From the NCBI RefSeq assembly GCF_901709675.1, contig NC_051095.1:2212295-2276294 (forward strand): a DNA stretch of 64,000 nucleotides. The letters run 5' to 3'. Shown here one piece after another: positions 34,001-47,500 of this stretch (the first letter of the stretch is position 1; the number at the start of each line of letters is the position of its first letter). Made by a program: the position numbers and the translations under genes. Origin of the DNA: Syngnathus acus. Lineage: Eukaryota > Chordata > Actinopteri > Syngnathiformes > Syngnathidae. The notes below the pieces were generated by a model. That model did not search any database. It was not told the origin of the DNA and was given only the letters and a program-made list of their open reading frames with translations.

Positions 34001-37000
34001 GATGCAGTCCAAGTTTAAGGATGCGCTCACAGTGTGACTTTGAATCCCGATTGAATCATTTTGGAAGACTTAAAAGTTGACTCATTGGTTGGATATAAGT
34101 ATGGGAGAAAGGGGGCGGAGCTGCGGAGTCACATGGTTCTGCATCTCTTCCAGAGCGGCGGTTAGCGGTAGATCATTAGTGGAAGTTAAAGTGATTTTAT
34201 TACCTTTGTCGAGTAGCCACTCGTCAACTACCCGACCGAGGCGGTATGGGATTCTTTGTCTAGCAATAGCCAGGCGCTCATTATCAAAGTTCCCTTTAAG
34301 AAATTTGGAGAAAGATTAGGAGAGGTTACAAATAATAATAATAATGAGACAAAGAAAATCTGGAAGTTAAAAAAAAGGTTAGAGGTTAGAAGGGCAACAT
34401 GGCAAACGTTTAGCATCAAAGTTATGTGCGTTCAAGCTTTGAGTTAGGGCAGCAAGAGCTTGAGGAATTTTTCGGGGCTGCTTGCTTCATAAGACGCTAG
34501 TTAGCATTAATTTATATGCTTTTCACTCACGGAAGACAGTTTTTTCTTTTATAAATGATTTAGACAGATTGGATTTATAGAAGTGCCCAAGTCTTAAAGC
34601 TGTCCCACGTTTAGTACACTTAAATGCATTGGCAGTCGCGGAAACACGGCCAGGCCATCGTTAGCATAGCATAGCAACATCATTGCAGGAAAAGTGAAAA
34701 AAAGTGGAACATTCAGCAAGAAAACAGCTTTCATGGTTGTTTCAAGGAAGACATTTTGTTAGTTCAACAGCTCGCGGACGCCCGCCGCCCCTTCTTGAAA
34801 CGAACTGCTCGGCAATTAGCGCCTCTCGACAACTCTCGCTCCCGCCGCTCTAACTTCTTTTTATCCCTCGACGCGCTTCAAGCAACCGCCACACGTGGCC
34901 ACCGGGTCAGATGTCTTAACCGGAGTTGCTGTAAATAATTAAGAATTGTGTGAATGCTAACCAGCACAGCTTCATTTGATATTCTGCCATGTTTTTTTTT
35001 TAAACTCCACAAAATGATCCAAGCCCTTCAAACATCTCACAGCATTTCACTTTAGCATGTGCAATTTCTTCAGAAATCACATCCTCTTGCCCCCCCCCCC
35101 CCAGGAAATTTTAAATCAATCAAAACATCCTCTAATTCTCGCGGTTGTTGAGCAAGAAGCGACTAATTTTCTTTTTCCGCAAACACCGAGTAGCCCACCC
35201 ACCCTCCGCTGAAAAATTGCCGCAGTGATCCAAAGTCAGCTGGCTCCCCATCCTGCACTACCCTCTTTTGCTCCCCAGGGGGCTCTCTACCCCCGCCAGC
35301 ACCATCTGACGGCAAGCCTGCGTCTGTGAGCTCACACGTTGTGAAGAGAAGAATGAAAATTGATGTGGGAAGGAAGGCGGAGGGAGGCGCACAGGTGGTG
35401 GGCTACACGGGACGTGATATGAAGCTCTGGAAATTGTTACAGGCTCTTCCTAAGGATCCAGTTCCCATTCAGACGGAAAACTAATTGGGCATGAATTAAT
35501 TGTGCCGCCTGTTGGGTTTCTGCCAGTTAAAAAACTTAGATGGCAGTGGGGTTGAACTGCTGCAACAATTTCCAGGTAACGTCCTTAAAGAGCAATTCAA
35601 ACTTCCAAATTGTCTTTGTAGTAACCTATTCTGTGCAGCCCAGCTCGTTTTAGGATTAATGTTTGGATTGTGGAATATGAATTAAACAGGCACCTGTTTT
35701 TATACCGTCTAAAGGGGGCGGCCATTTTGGCACTTGTTGTCGATTGAAGATGACGCTACATTGGCCAGAGGTCCCAACCAATCACGGCTCATCGGTTTTC
35801 AGAAACTGAGCTGTGATTGGTTGTGACCCGAGACCTGGCAACTGTGATGTCATCGTCAGTCGACAGCAAGTGTCAAAATGGCCGCCCCCCTGAGATGGAT
35901 AAAAACATGTACATTTCGCTGCTTAACTCATATTTTGCAAACAAAATATTAAAAAAGACTAGTGGGGGCAGATACAACATATTATTGTAAAAAACAGTTT
36001 TGTGTTGATTTCCACTTTAACAATGTCTCCTTGGGAAATTTGATACTTAAATCTCCCTTCTCGATCCAAAACATCTGACAGAGCATATACGGCTTAAATC
36101 CTGGACTTCTCCTTTTTCAGCTAAATTGCACTTCTCCAAATCCTTTTGCGTTTGTCCTGCTGATCCATTCTTTCTTGCTTTTGTCCTTGTCCTTGCCTCA
36201 TCCCACCAATCTGTCCTTATTCCTCCTCTTTTTCGACGTCATTTAACCTGGCTCCTCTGTTTTCTTACGGTCATGAATCATCACAAAGCCAAGGGTGCGA
36301 GTGTTTGAGGAACAAGTCCGGCTGTCATCTCCACTTTAGGAGCCAGAGGAATAACTCGCCCCTTCCCTGGCAATCTGCCTTCTGTTGGCCGCCCGGAGCA
36401 ATGGCAGGATTTACCGCCGTGATGGGAGCCATGCTGGGCCCGCATCCCGGCTGCGGATGCTGAGGGGCAGGGCAAGGGCATGCTGATTGACTGGAAAGCA
36501 CAAAGCCAGGTGAAGGACAGAGAGGAGACGACGCAGAAATTGCTTTTCTGGGATCCGAGCCTTAACGGTCTTGCGAATAGTGGTACCTTCAGATCTGAAA
36601 GGTCCTCCTCATTCTCGGATTCACTTTCCATATCCTTTCAATGCCCCAGAAGATGCCACGGGTGCGCTGGGGCTCTCTCCGAGGAGCCGGCCGTATATCA
36701 TGTAGCTCTGCAGGCAGCCAGGTGTCCTTGCGCAGGACACCCACATCGGAAATCCATCAAGCAGGGCGGAGATTACATTGTAGACCGTTGGCCGGCGGCC
36801 ATCCGGCGGCGGCGGCCTCCCTCCTTGTCAGGCTGGCCTCATTGCCTCCTTGATTTTGGTAACTTTAGATGGATTGCTTTCATCCTCGTGACAGGAATAG
36901 AGCAGAGGCTCCGGTGCAAACAAAATGATTCTGGAGCACGGGAAATTTGCCTTTCAGGGTTGAAAATGGATGAAAAGGTTCCAGGCGAGGCAGCGCTTTG

Positions 37001-40000
37001 TAAACACTCCGCCCACTCCAGCTACGCCCGTACGCTTGCCTTCCACGAACGCACGCCTCTCCTTCCTTAACGACGTGCTCATCTTTCATCTACGTCCCGC
37101 CTCTCAAGCCCACGGCGAGTTTCGATTTATCCATTTATTTTTTCTTCAACGGCATCCTCGCCACCTTTCATCTCTGTCTCCTCTGGCGGCACCCCCGCAA
37201 CTCGTCTAATTTGACCCAAAGCTAGCGTTTCTGCCCTCCATGCCACCTGCCGGTCGTCGTGTCTCCCCATCATCTCGGAGCCACGGGCCGATAATTGGAC
37301 AAATCTTTCAAGTCCGTAGTTGCAGAGCACCAGAAAGTGGAAGCAACCAACTCCATGTTTGTCTCCCTTGTACAAACTAAGAGGTTCATTTTGTGTCCCT
37401 GAAGACGAAAAAAAAACCCTCACCATGTTATTTACCATTTAAGCTGCACCGCTGAGTGCTTTTATGTTTTTTTTCTTCCAAGACAGGAAGTACGTATATC
37501 CTCAGGCTTGCCTGCACCTCCCCTTAGAAGGCCGATGGATAGCCGGACCATAATAAAAGGACCCCCCCCCCCCCCCGAAAAAAGCAGAGACCAGGTGAGT
37601 ACATCGCAGGATTTGAAGAAGTCAAGATTGAAAGCGCTGACACCGAGAGTCTGCTTCTGTCACTTTGTCTTCGCAGGAGGTTTAAAAAAAAAAAAAAAAA
37701 AAAAAGAGCTGGTGAGGGAGCCACCAGTGACACCTGACACACTGGATTAACTGACCGGCTGCTCCTGTGACACTTTTTGTCTGTTCTCTGGCCACAGATG
37801 AACGTTGACGCGTGCGCATCACGTCGCGGGGGGAGAAGCGTCGCTATGACCTGACTTGAGGCGACCCGCTGTCGCTCCAAATCAGCACCTCGGAGCAATC
37901 TTCAAAATATTTGGGATTAGAGTGCAGGTTAGGCTGAGTGGCAGGGGGGAGGGGGGGGAAAGACCTTGTCAGCGTCTTTCTTGTGAAGGATAACAGATGT
38001 ACAACCCCCCCCCCCCCACCCCCCTCGGGAGCTTGTACAGCTCTTAGAATGTGGCCTGCGAAAGGAAAAGAATCCCAAAAGTGACTTTCTGAGAGCGGGC
38101 TCACGGTTGTAAAGACATCCCGATGAGAAAACCTTCAGCGGGTCGGACGAGACCGCGGGGGAAAGGCAAATGAACTACTTTTGTTTTAGATTGATGGGAA
38201 CAATCATTCCTCATGGCGGTATCTTGCGCTCAATCTGGCAACATGGACATTTTGATTTGGGCGTTCCACGAGGAGAAAAAAAAAAATGCAATCCTGATAA
38301 CGATGGAAATCAAATAGTTGCGCGTGTGCTCCCAAAAGTGTCGGCGTGGAGTGTTTTGTTCCACTTAGAGAATCAAATGATGCGATGTGGGTCACAGGAA
38401 CTGGTTTGATTCGCTTTCCCGTTTTAGCGAGGGAGTCGAGTCTTCATCCGCCGCCCCCCTTGAGGTGTTTGCTCCCCGAATTCTGCTTCTCATGCAACGG
38501 CCCGGAAACAGATTGGAGCGTGAACAAGAGGCGTACTTCCAGCCTTCCTTTTCCTTTCCTTGCATCTTCCGGAAACTTCGTGGGCGGGCTGCGGCCTCCA
38601 AAAAGCTCAATTTTTGATTCGCTCCGCAGAGGACCGATTGACAACAACAGCAAAAGGCTAACGCTAACGCTTGACACGTTCCAGACACCAATTTGGATCC
38701 TCTGGTGTGTGTTTTTATGTGCGCGACTAAATCCAACCCAAAAATGAGTGAGCTCTCTCCGTCTTCCTGCAGCCCCGACGTGATGGATGAGCGAGGCGAA
38801 ACACTTTTGTCCACGTCGAAACAAAAGTTTAAAAATACATGATCGATCGCTGGCGTGACCGAGGATGTCACATCGCAGTCCCGCTACAACAACTGAATCG
38901 AGGCGATCGAGAAAAGTGCAGAACGCAGCCGGTTGACCATTTTGCAAATGTTTTCAAACGGCTAACCTCCCCTCCCCTTGTCCTTTTTTTGTATTGATAA
39001 CGTCGGGACACCTAACACGTTAGCGTCTTCCTTTGAACAACCATGCAAGCGGCGGCGGTAAACACAATTGCCAGAGAAATGCAGCGTGCGCCCAAAATAG
39101 CCTCGCAAGTGAGGCCTAAATAGAATCGCGCTGCTCGTCGTGACTCATCAAGGATGTGAAATGATTTGCTTTTATCTTTCGGAGCAGGCATGTGCTAAAA
39201 GCATTAAGTGCACTTTCCTTTGTGAGTGCGTAAAATGGCGGGCACTCGCACGTTTTGGCTGACCGGGATTCGGGTTTCAAGAGAGTCGGGAGCGATATAG
39301 ACACGGGCAGGCTTCTTTTTATAAACTCACAATCCAAGCGTGGCCTGGATGCAAACATCTTATCAGCATCATCAATAGATTTCTCCTGCTCACTTAAGAA
39401 ATGTAACCATGAGTCATAAGAATGAAAAAAAAGCTTTGAAGAATCAGCTTAAACACCTCGTCGAAGTGGGCCAGCGATCGAATCGGGCAAACTGTTGCAT
39501 TTCTCTCGCCATTGCGTGCCAAGTCAACGCTTTCCATTCACGTGTAATCTTTGATAAGGCACGACGGGGAACGCCGCTCACCTGACGGGAAGCGCTCAAT
39601 GACGGGCTGGTTGTCCACCTGTAGCGTGGCGTTCCCGCCGCTGCGCGTGAAGCGCACCACGTGGTACTTGCCGTCGCTCACCATCACCGCGCTCTCCTCG
39701 ATGGCGATGTCGTCCGTTCCCACGTTGAAGATCACGCCGACCCTTCCTCTCTCCTGTGGACAGAAGACGATGATCCGGTTTCACAAAAAAAATCATCCAG
39801 CCCAGTTAAAATGGATCTTTGACGTCTATAGCCGTCAACGGCGGTGAAAGAGTTGTATCGGCTTTATTTTCAAACAAGCAGACCCTGAGTCATGTGACTT
39901 TGCTTTAGGTACTGACACCAATTTGTCTTGAACATCGGAGCTCAAATCGGATCCAGAAATACTCAACTGTGTCAAGCGATTCAATCGGATTTGTTGCATC

Positions 40001-43000
40001 GGCACATCAGCTTGATATCCGATTTGAGAATTGTTGAGATGCAGAGTATTCTTCAGGTGGCTGAGGCGTGCCCTAACCTTTGCCATCTATTAGCTGCTCG
40101 CTGCTTTGAGTCTCTCGCAACTCTCTGCTCACCCCCACCCACAAACAATTCCATCCCCTCGCCATTTCCTGCCATGATTCGGACCAAAGGTCAAAGCCAT
40201 TTAGGGAGCTGCGGAAGCGGAACGGCGTCTCGGTTGCACTGGTGTAAAGATTATGAGCCATATTAGCACACGGAAGGTCAAACTCATTTGCAAAAGGGGA
40301 GGGGTGGGGGGGGGGTCCTCCGGAAGCGTTGCGACATCATCGATTCCGTGTAGCATGTACATTTTCCGCCTTCCATATTCTCACATTTCCAAGGTGAATT
40401 ACGAGACGGTTCCCTTGCCGCGCTGCCCCCTTATTCGCGGATTAGTAGCTATTAAAAAAAAAAAAAATGGCAAAATTAAAGCAGCGTGATGCTAACGGAA
40501 CCATAATGAGCACGTTAATTGAGTAAATAAGCACAGAGGTGGTACAGTAAATTAATGGACGGTGACATCACAAGCGGAATTACGGGCATCTTAATCCCTA
40601 TTTGCAGATAAAAGTGTTTATTATTCTGCGGTCAGCTCTGGTTGGGAACCACGCCGACACATTCGCGGAATGCTTCCGGGACATTTTCCGGTTCAAGAGT
40701 TGGTGAGCTTGTCGGGGCCCGTCGACGTCCGCATCTCGCGGATCAATGGTCACTGGTCCTTTATAGCTCGAGAGAGGCAAACATTCATATTTAAAAAATC
40801 TTTTGTTTGGGGCCAGTCTTACTCCCATCTCAAATACCGTTTTTTCCCATGTATAATGCGCAAAATTTAACAAATTTATTGTCCTAAAATCTGGGGTGCG
40901 CATTATACATGGGTACATTTTTTTTTTTTTTTTTTTTTTTTAATCCGGATATCATACGGAGGCCGCCATTACAGATGCGCTTTCTTCTCTGCTGTTCACT
41001 TCAAACACGCTCCATACGAACACAATGCTCTCGTATCAGACGCTTGCTCGATCACTTGCTCGTTTGCTGTCACAATGTACCCTACACACATCCGAAACAT
41101 TTCTTCGCTATCGAGTTTGCTAGCGCATGCGCAGTGATACTGACCGGCAGAATAACATCCGGTTGTTCCCAAAGATGATCTTTTTTCTGAAATAATTTTA
41201 CGTTTACGGACTTAAGTAGGAGTCAAAATTTGGGTGCGTATTATACATGGGTACAGGCTTTTTTCCAGCATCAACATGCCATTTTTAGGGTGCGTATTAT
41301 ACATGGGGGCGCATTATACATGGAAAAAAACGGTAGTTGGATAAATTTGTCACACGGCATGACTCCAAGTATTGATTGATTGATTGTAACGATTTGACTA
41401 TGCCATCGGCTCAATGTTAAATATAACTCTAGAGGCTTTTGGGTTATCCAGAAACTTTGCTACTGTATTTTAATAGTGGGAAGAGATGGCGAAGTGATCT
41501 ATCTCGCCCATATCAAGCAGTAGACACTGGGTCCATTTTTCCACCGTAGGATGAAAGCCCACCAAGAAGGCTCTCCGTTTAGCAGCGCTTGACGGACACA
41601 AATGATCTCAGTCCGTGATGAGGGCCGAACGTCTCAAATGGCAAAGTGCTACTTCGCTTACAGTCGGGAGCCACTTAATCAATAGACTTATGTTATGAAC
41701 TACCCCGGCCGCAGTCTCGCTGAAACTCAATACCCATCCCGGGACATGAATATAAATATGACCAGAAGGGGGAGGGGTTGGAGTAGCGAGACACGCGGAT
41801 TCTAAATTGAATGGCAGCTATTGATACCTTTTAGCTGCAAGAATAGAAAAAAAAAAAATCCTTGATGCGGGATCATCTCCATTAGCGCCCTTCACGCTTA
41901 GGCAGCTTAGAAGAATCACAACACCTTTGGCAGGAGAATTAATTCAATCCGCGCTATTAAAACTGTAACTATCAGTCAAACTCGCTCTTCCGTCAGCTTT
42001 GTGGCAGATGAGCGTTTGAGTTCTGCAACATTAGCATTCTTCCTAGCGTGATCGCGCCGGTGTCGGGAATATTCCGACAGAGGCGAGCCGGAGCTTTTCT
42101 GAGACGGCCCAGCGCTACGTAAGCGTCTCGACGCCGCTTGATGGGCCGGAGGTGTCTACGAGGAATAGCTACATCCAAATCCGAATGAAATGAAAAAGCG
42201 GTCGTGCCGCGAGGGGATTCCGCAATGTTCCTTACGTGGTTTCCCGTCAAAAAAGTTCCAATATGACCTTGCACAAAAACAGTGTTAAGGATGGAATAAG
42301 AATGAGCAAGCTACGGGCTTTTGTGTGCGTCCTCAGAGATTTCGCAACGATTGTGCAAAGCAGGAAGAGAAATAGTCCGAGGGTTAGACAGAAACATGTT
42401 CTGATTAAAAGGAGCTTCAGAAACCTTGATGATCCTTCGGGGATTTTTTGGAGGCGCTGCCATACCTCGGTTTCTCGCAAGGACTAAAAGAAGAAATTTT
42501 CGGACGTGATTGATTTCTGGTTTGGTTTAGCGAGGAAGTGATTTTTTTTCCGGCTTGATTAAATCTGACGGATTGCCACCACAATTCAATTTGGAAAGTG
42601 AAGATGTTGGCAGGTTGAGCTCAACCAAAACAACCGAAGAGGAAAGAGCCGCCGCGTTCATTAGCCGACGGCGCAAGCTAGCTCACTAACGCCAGTTGTC
42701 TGATTTAAGGCTATTCTTAGTTTCGGGATTAATATTTTTGTCAGAACTGCCAAGTGCACTCAGTGAACCTGATGTCTCGGTGTCTTATCGTTTCCCCGCA
42801 TCTCCTCGGCGAGGGTAATTCTGGCCCGCCGCATCTTATCATCCTGTCAGTACGCAGCCGCCGTGCCTCGCGGCGCACAACAGCCGAGGCGTCGGCTGCC
42901 GGCAGAACGGCATCGGGCTAATCTTCCATTCCGGAACGGCGCCGTTACGTAAGGAAGCAAAGAGACCATGTCGCGACGATCGGCTGATTGGAAAATGACG

Positions 43001-44502
43001 ATGTCTCGTCGCAGGCATGGAGACCCGAGCGAGCGGATGCTTGCTTTCTCTCTCCGCCAACTCATTTGTGTGTTTTGCCATGTGTGCCAGTCACCTTGAC
43101 GCTGGCCCATATCTCCGCATCTTAATAGCGCGTTATCCATCTGCCTGCCTTCCGTCCCGCGGCTCCGCACCGGACCACTCTCGCAACTCGTCATAAGGTT
43201 CCGTGCTAAGTTCGGAAAATGGCGGCAGCAAAGAAAACACGAAATACAAATAAATCGAGGTGAGATCGGTCAGTTGTAAACACACATGGCCACCAGGGGG
43301 CGCCAGAGAGATGGATACATTTTACAACGTCAAATTTACATGGACATCTGTATAGACGTCTCAACTCGTTTTAGCGGGTCTCGGCTCCTCGCAGAGGATA
43401 AAGAATGTGCGTAAACAACTACTTCAAGTTGTCACGCACCAGTGAAATGAGACACGCCCCCTAGAGTCCTCTCGTTATTGTCTCCGTAATCCCTTGTAAT
43501 TAATTTGCAGCTCCAAACTTAACAGCCTCAGCCAGTATTCCCAAATTCCGTTTTCCGAGTCGTCGCTATCTTCCGGTTGTGTACAATCTCTTCGTAAATA
43601 ATTAGCAGGCGCTCGCTTTCACTATTTCCGCGCGTGGCGTTTGTGTGCGCGCAATTCACAGGTGTCTCGTGGGAGTCGACACGAGACGACGACGAAGGCG
43701 CTTTGATTGCCAAAACAGTGGCGCTATTTTGTTTTGGGGAGCGCGCCACATGTGGAGATGAAGCCCGCTTCCTTGTCATCTTTCATCTCCGGTTTGCACG
43801 TTGCGTTTGTCAGGCTAGCGGAAGCTCGTTGAGAGAAGAAAAAAATAAAATAACACCACAACAAACTCAAATGGGAGATGACTTCTTGTTTTCGCTTTTT
43901 TTTTTTTTCCTTTTGATGTTTTTACACTTTGATGGCGTAACAGTGCAGGTAGCTTAGGGCCAGCCGTGCGTTTTCAACTCTGTCGTGTGGCTGAAATGGA
44001 AAGGAATGACTGTGACCTTTGCAGGAAATCAAGAGGAAAGTGTTTTCTGTCTCCATTGTTTTCCGCTCCCTGCCTCATTTCCCTTCGCCTGCTCCATCTA
44101 CCTTCCTGTCACTCTGCCGCAGAAACAAAAACAACAGCCCGGAATCCTTTTAAACTTGAAAAACTTTCCTCTCTGCCGTATCTGAGCTTTACTTAATAAA
44201 AAGTTTACCAAAGTGCTTGCATCGAAACTCATCTCACGAACGAAGATCATTTGGACGGAACTTTCCTCGTCGCGGTGAGGCTCAGTGGGGAGACCGCCGA
44301 ATGAAAAGGAGCTAATATTTGCGCCGCGCTAAACTGAGCAAACATGGATAAGGAGAACACAATTGCTGGCTGCCCGCTGTGTTGTTCTTTCATTTCTCAT
44401 CACACCTCCACAAAGGGTGGCGGATATATATATATATAATATATATATATATATATGTATACATATATATATATACACATATATATACATATATATATAC
44501 AC

Positions 44503-44533
<31 letters not shown>

Positions 44534-47500
44534 CACAACACCTGCGTCTCGCGCAACCACCCGCTGACGCTGAAACAAAACAGGTTGTTTTGTTTAATCC
44601 ATATGTCGCAGGAATCACACACACAATGAGAGAAAGTTGGCGAGAAAGTCAGGCAAATGCTAATAATGTTAGCGTTAATTAGCTGCCAATGTGCTTGAGT
44701 TGTAAAGGTTAGCACCTGACCAAGATCACAGTCACGCAGTTGACGCCCAATTGCATTCTGGGTAACAATAAAGCTAATTGGAGCGCGTGTCAGGATGTCG
44801 TCGTGGAAAAAATGTCAACAGAGGACGCAAGTAGCGGAGGAAGATTGCGACCGTCCTCAGACAGAAAAGAACAACAAACTTCCCCTGGGCCAAGTTCATT
44901 ATTCACTTAATTAGAGCGCAGGAGGACTCTCAAATTGGTGTGCCTCAATTCCGCCGCCGTTTTCTTAGCCTGCGTCTCTGCGCGGACGCCAACGCTCATG
45001 TCAATAAGTGCCTCATTTGCATATTTGACTCAAACAGTACAAATGAAGGAATTGGCCTGGCGCGGTCATCTGCAATTAATTGGCAAATGAAAGCTCCCCC
45101 GGCGCGGGGTCACATTGCAGCTGTCGAAACGACGACACGACGACAACTAATTGTTTTGCTGTCAATGAATGACTCAAAAGGTCTCACTTTCTCCATTTTC
45201 ATAATTGCAAAGCCCAATTAGCATAAATAATAACCCAGCTGGCCCCCGTTGATTGTTATCGTCCGTCCCGTCTGCCTTTAGCTTTTTGCGTCCTCCCCGC
45301 TCGCCGCCGCATCAAGACGGATGACATCCTGTTTGGGTGTATAAATAACAGCGCTGCTCGCTTAATGGCTCTTCATGTGGCAGATAAACGCCGACATTTA
45401 TATTCATTGCGCTCGGTCTTTGTGTGTCAACGTGCATCGCACGGCAACAAGCCTGCGCGACACGATCGCAACGGTAGCTCATCGAGGACCACGTGAAAAT
45501 GCTAACAGTACACAGCGAGTTGGGACGAGGAATCGGGAAATATTGAATTGCCAAGCATTTTTTTAAAAAAAGAGGACATTTTGAGTGCCAGGCAATTTTC
45601 AGCATTCGGACTACGTAAACAAAGAAACGACCACATTTTTCGACCATTTTACATTTCCCAAAAGTTAATTTTTTTCTTCTTTATTCCATTTTTTATAGTG
45701 AGCAGCAGTACAACATGAGTTAGTTTCACCCAAATAACCTATTTTGGGCCAAACGCAATTAATATTTTAATTTATGCCGTTTTGGTTTATGACACCATTT
45801 TAATGTTTGTGGAGTGTGATATTTGACATTTTAGAGCATCTGAAAATGTATTTGTTTTGTTCTATGAAACTTTATGAAGTTTCTTAATAAATACTTCTGT
45901 TAAATGAATATGGAATGAGCCGAAATTGGAGTTTCTAGTCATGAAATGCTCCCAACTGCAAAATGTTTTTGCCCTTTTTGTTTGTGATGCTAGTGTTGGA
46001 CAGTTTTTAGTTAATTTTTATTACTTTTTATTTTTAATTTAATTTACACATTTTATTTTATTTATTTATATGACTTTTTTATTTTTAACTCAATCCATAC
46101 ATTTTGTTTTATTCATTTTCATTACTTTTTATTTAGTTTAATTTATACATTTGATTTAGATTTGACTGTTACATCAACCTGTCCAGGGACTGCAGATGAC
46201 AATTAGCCTTTGGCCACAATCTGGCATATTTACCTACGTTACATTTGTTCATTCCGTACCGTCCCTAATGTCAATTGTCACTGTTGGCTTCCCTTGTTGG
46301 GATTGCCGTTGGTGATATTTCACGTCAGCGGTGCTCAAAGTGTTAAGACACCCGCACGCGCACACAATAGAAACGTGTGTGTGTGTGCTATTATTCCCCA
46401 TATCAATATCAAACATTATCAAGCCAGACCCAAGCAACAGACAAGGATCTGTAGGAGTTAATGGTCCATGGACCGCTCAGCGTTGAGCCTCCGGGCTGCC
46501 AGAACGAGCTCACGGGGGGCTCATTGTGATCACGCCAGTGAAGAGGAACAATTTGCAATGCGCGACAACTTGTCGCAGCTGGTGATCTGACAAGGCCATC
46601 CGTGTGCACGCCAACAAGACGACCATTCAAAATGGGGATGAGTCCATTTAACGCTCCTTTGTCAGTGTTAAAGGTCCGGACACCCCGTGGGTCGTGTTTA
46701 AGAAACGTACAAATGGGAAATTCCTTGCCGTGCGTGACCGCGGCCTTCTTGGAAACATCAAAAGGATGCAAATGCAAACTAATTTGATTATTTTATTCTT
46801 CCAGATTTGAGTGTTTCATAAAATGTAGATGTGGCCATTCCCACAGGTGCCACATTACCGGCGCTCGGGAAAACAAGGAAGAAAAAAGGCACAGCAGGTC
46901 TCCCTGCAGAGCTGATTGGCCATTAATGGGAAGATGGATGTTATTTTTTTTTTCCCTTCCTCCCACCTCTCTCCGTCAACATTACGACTCTCGCGGGAGG
47001 GCCCCAATCCGATGATACATGAACGCTCATCGGGGGAACATTAATGGCGAATGTAACCATTTTGCTGCCATTATTCTCCATAAAGCACAGGTCAGCGCGT
47101 CTCAAATGCTCGGCCCGCCGTGCGCCGCGCGGCCGTAAAAATCAGACCGCGGCGTCGTTAGCGCCGAGATGGACGAGAGGATGGCGTGTTCAAGGACCGC
47201 GCCGAAATACACCGCGCCGGGTGGGAGTGTCCGTTTTAGGCCGCCGGGGTCCTTTCCATCAGCGTCACATCAAGGCGTCAGATTGTTTCTCCTCCCGCCG
47301 CTCGGCCGATGCCGGCGATTGGAGTCCTGACCCGATGTGCGCAGAAGCATCTCTATCTCACGCCGGCATCAGCCAGCCCATAATGAAAGCCGCAGAGGTC
47401 TTCATCTCCCCATCCCTACTTTTCTGACACGGCCTCGTACGTCTTCTTCTCCGCCGGCTGTCTTGGCTCGTGTTTGCCGATCAGTGCGCCGGAACCCCGA

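Larger units (their letters stand above)
29645..34203 (-). other. nrxn2: nrxn2 intron downstream of SS4
   Basis: 4.6 kb. Contents: a T-run at 30879-30898, an AT/TATA tract at about 31335-31385, and the nested TTAA-flanked inverted repeats at 33.1-33.85 kb (listed separately). No other exon was recognised. Confidence 0.6.

Noticed and set aside
36480-37070. 196-codon plus-strand frame in an nrxn2 intron
   Set aside because: No recognisable domain or splice context. It lies in a GC-richer stretch where long chance frames are expected.
38392-38947. Two long minus-strand frames (159 and 167 codons)
   Set aside because: They overlap each other in different frames, contain no neurexin or other domain, and lack phase-consistent splice sites.
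40909-41178. 89-codon frame shared by the three MITE copies
   Set aside because: It begins in a T-run, and similarity among copies is at DNA level along the whole element. There is no transposase motif.
44329-44715. IYIYIY-type frames on both strands
   Set aside because: They are translations of the TA microsatellite.
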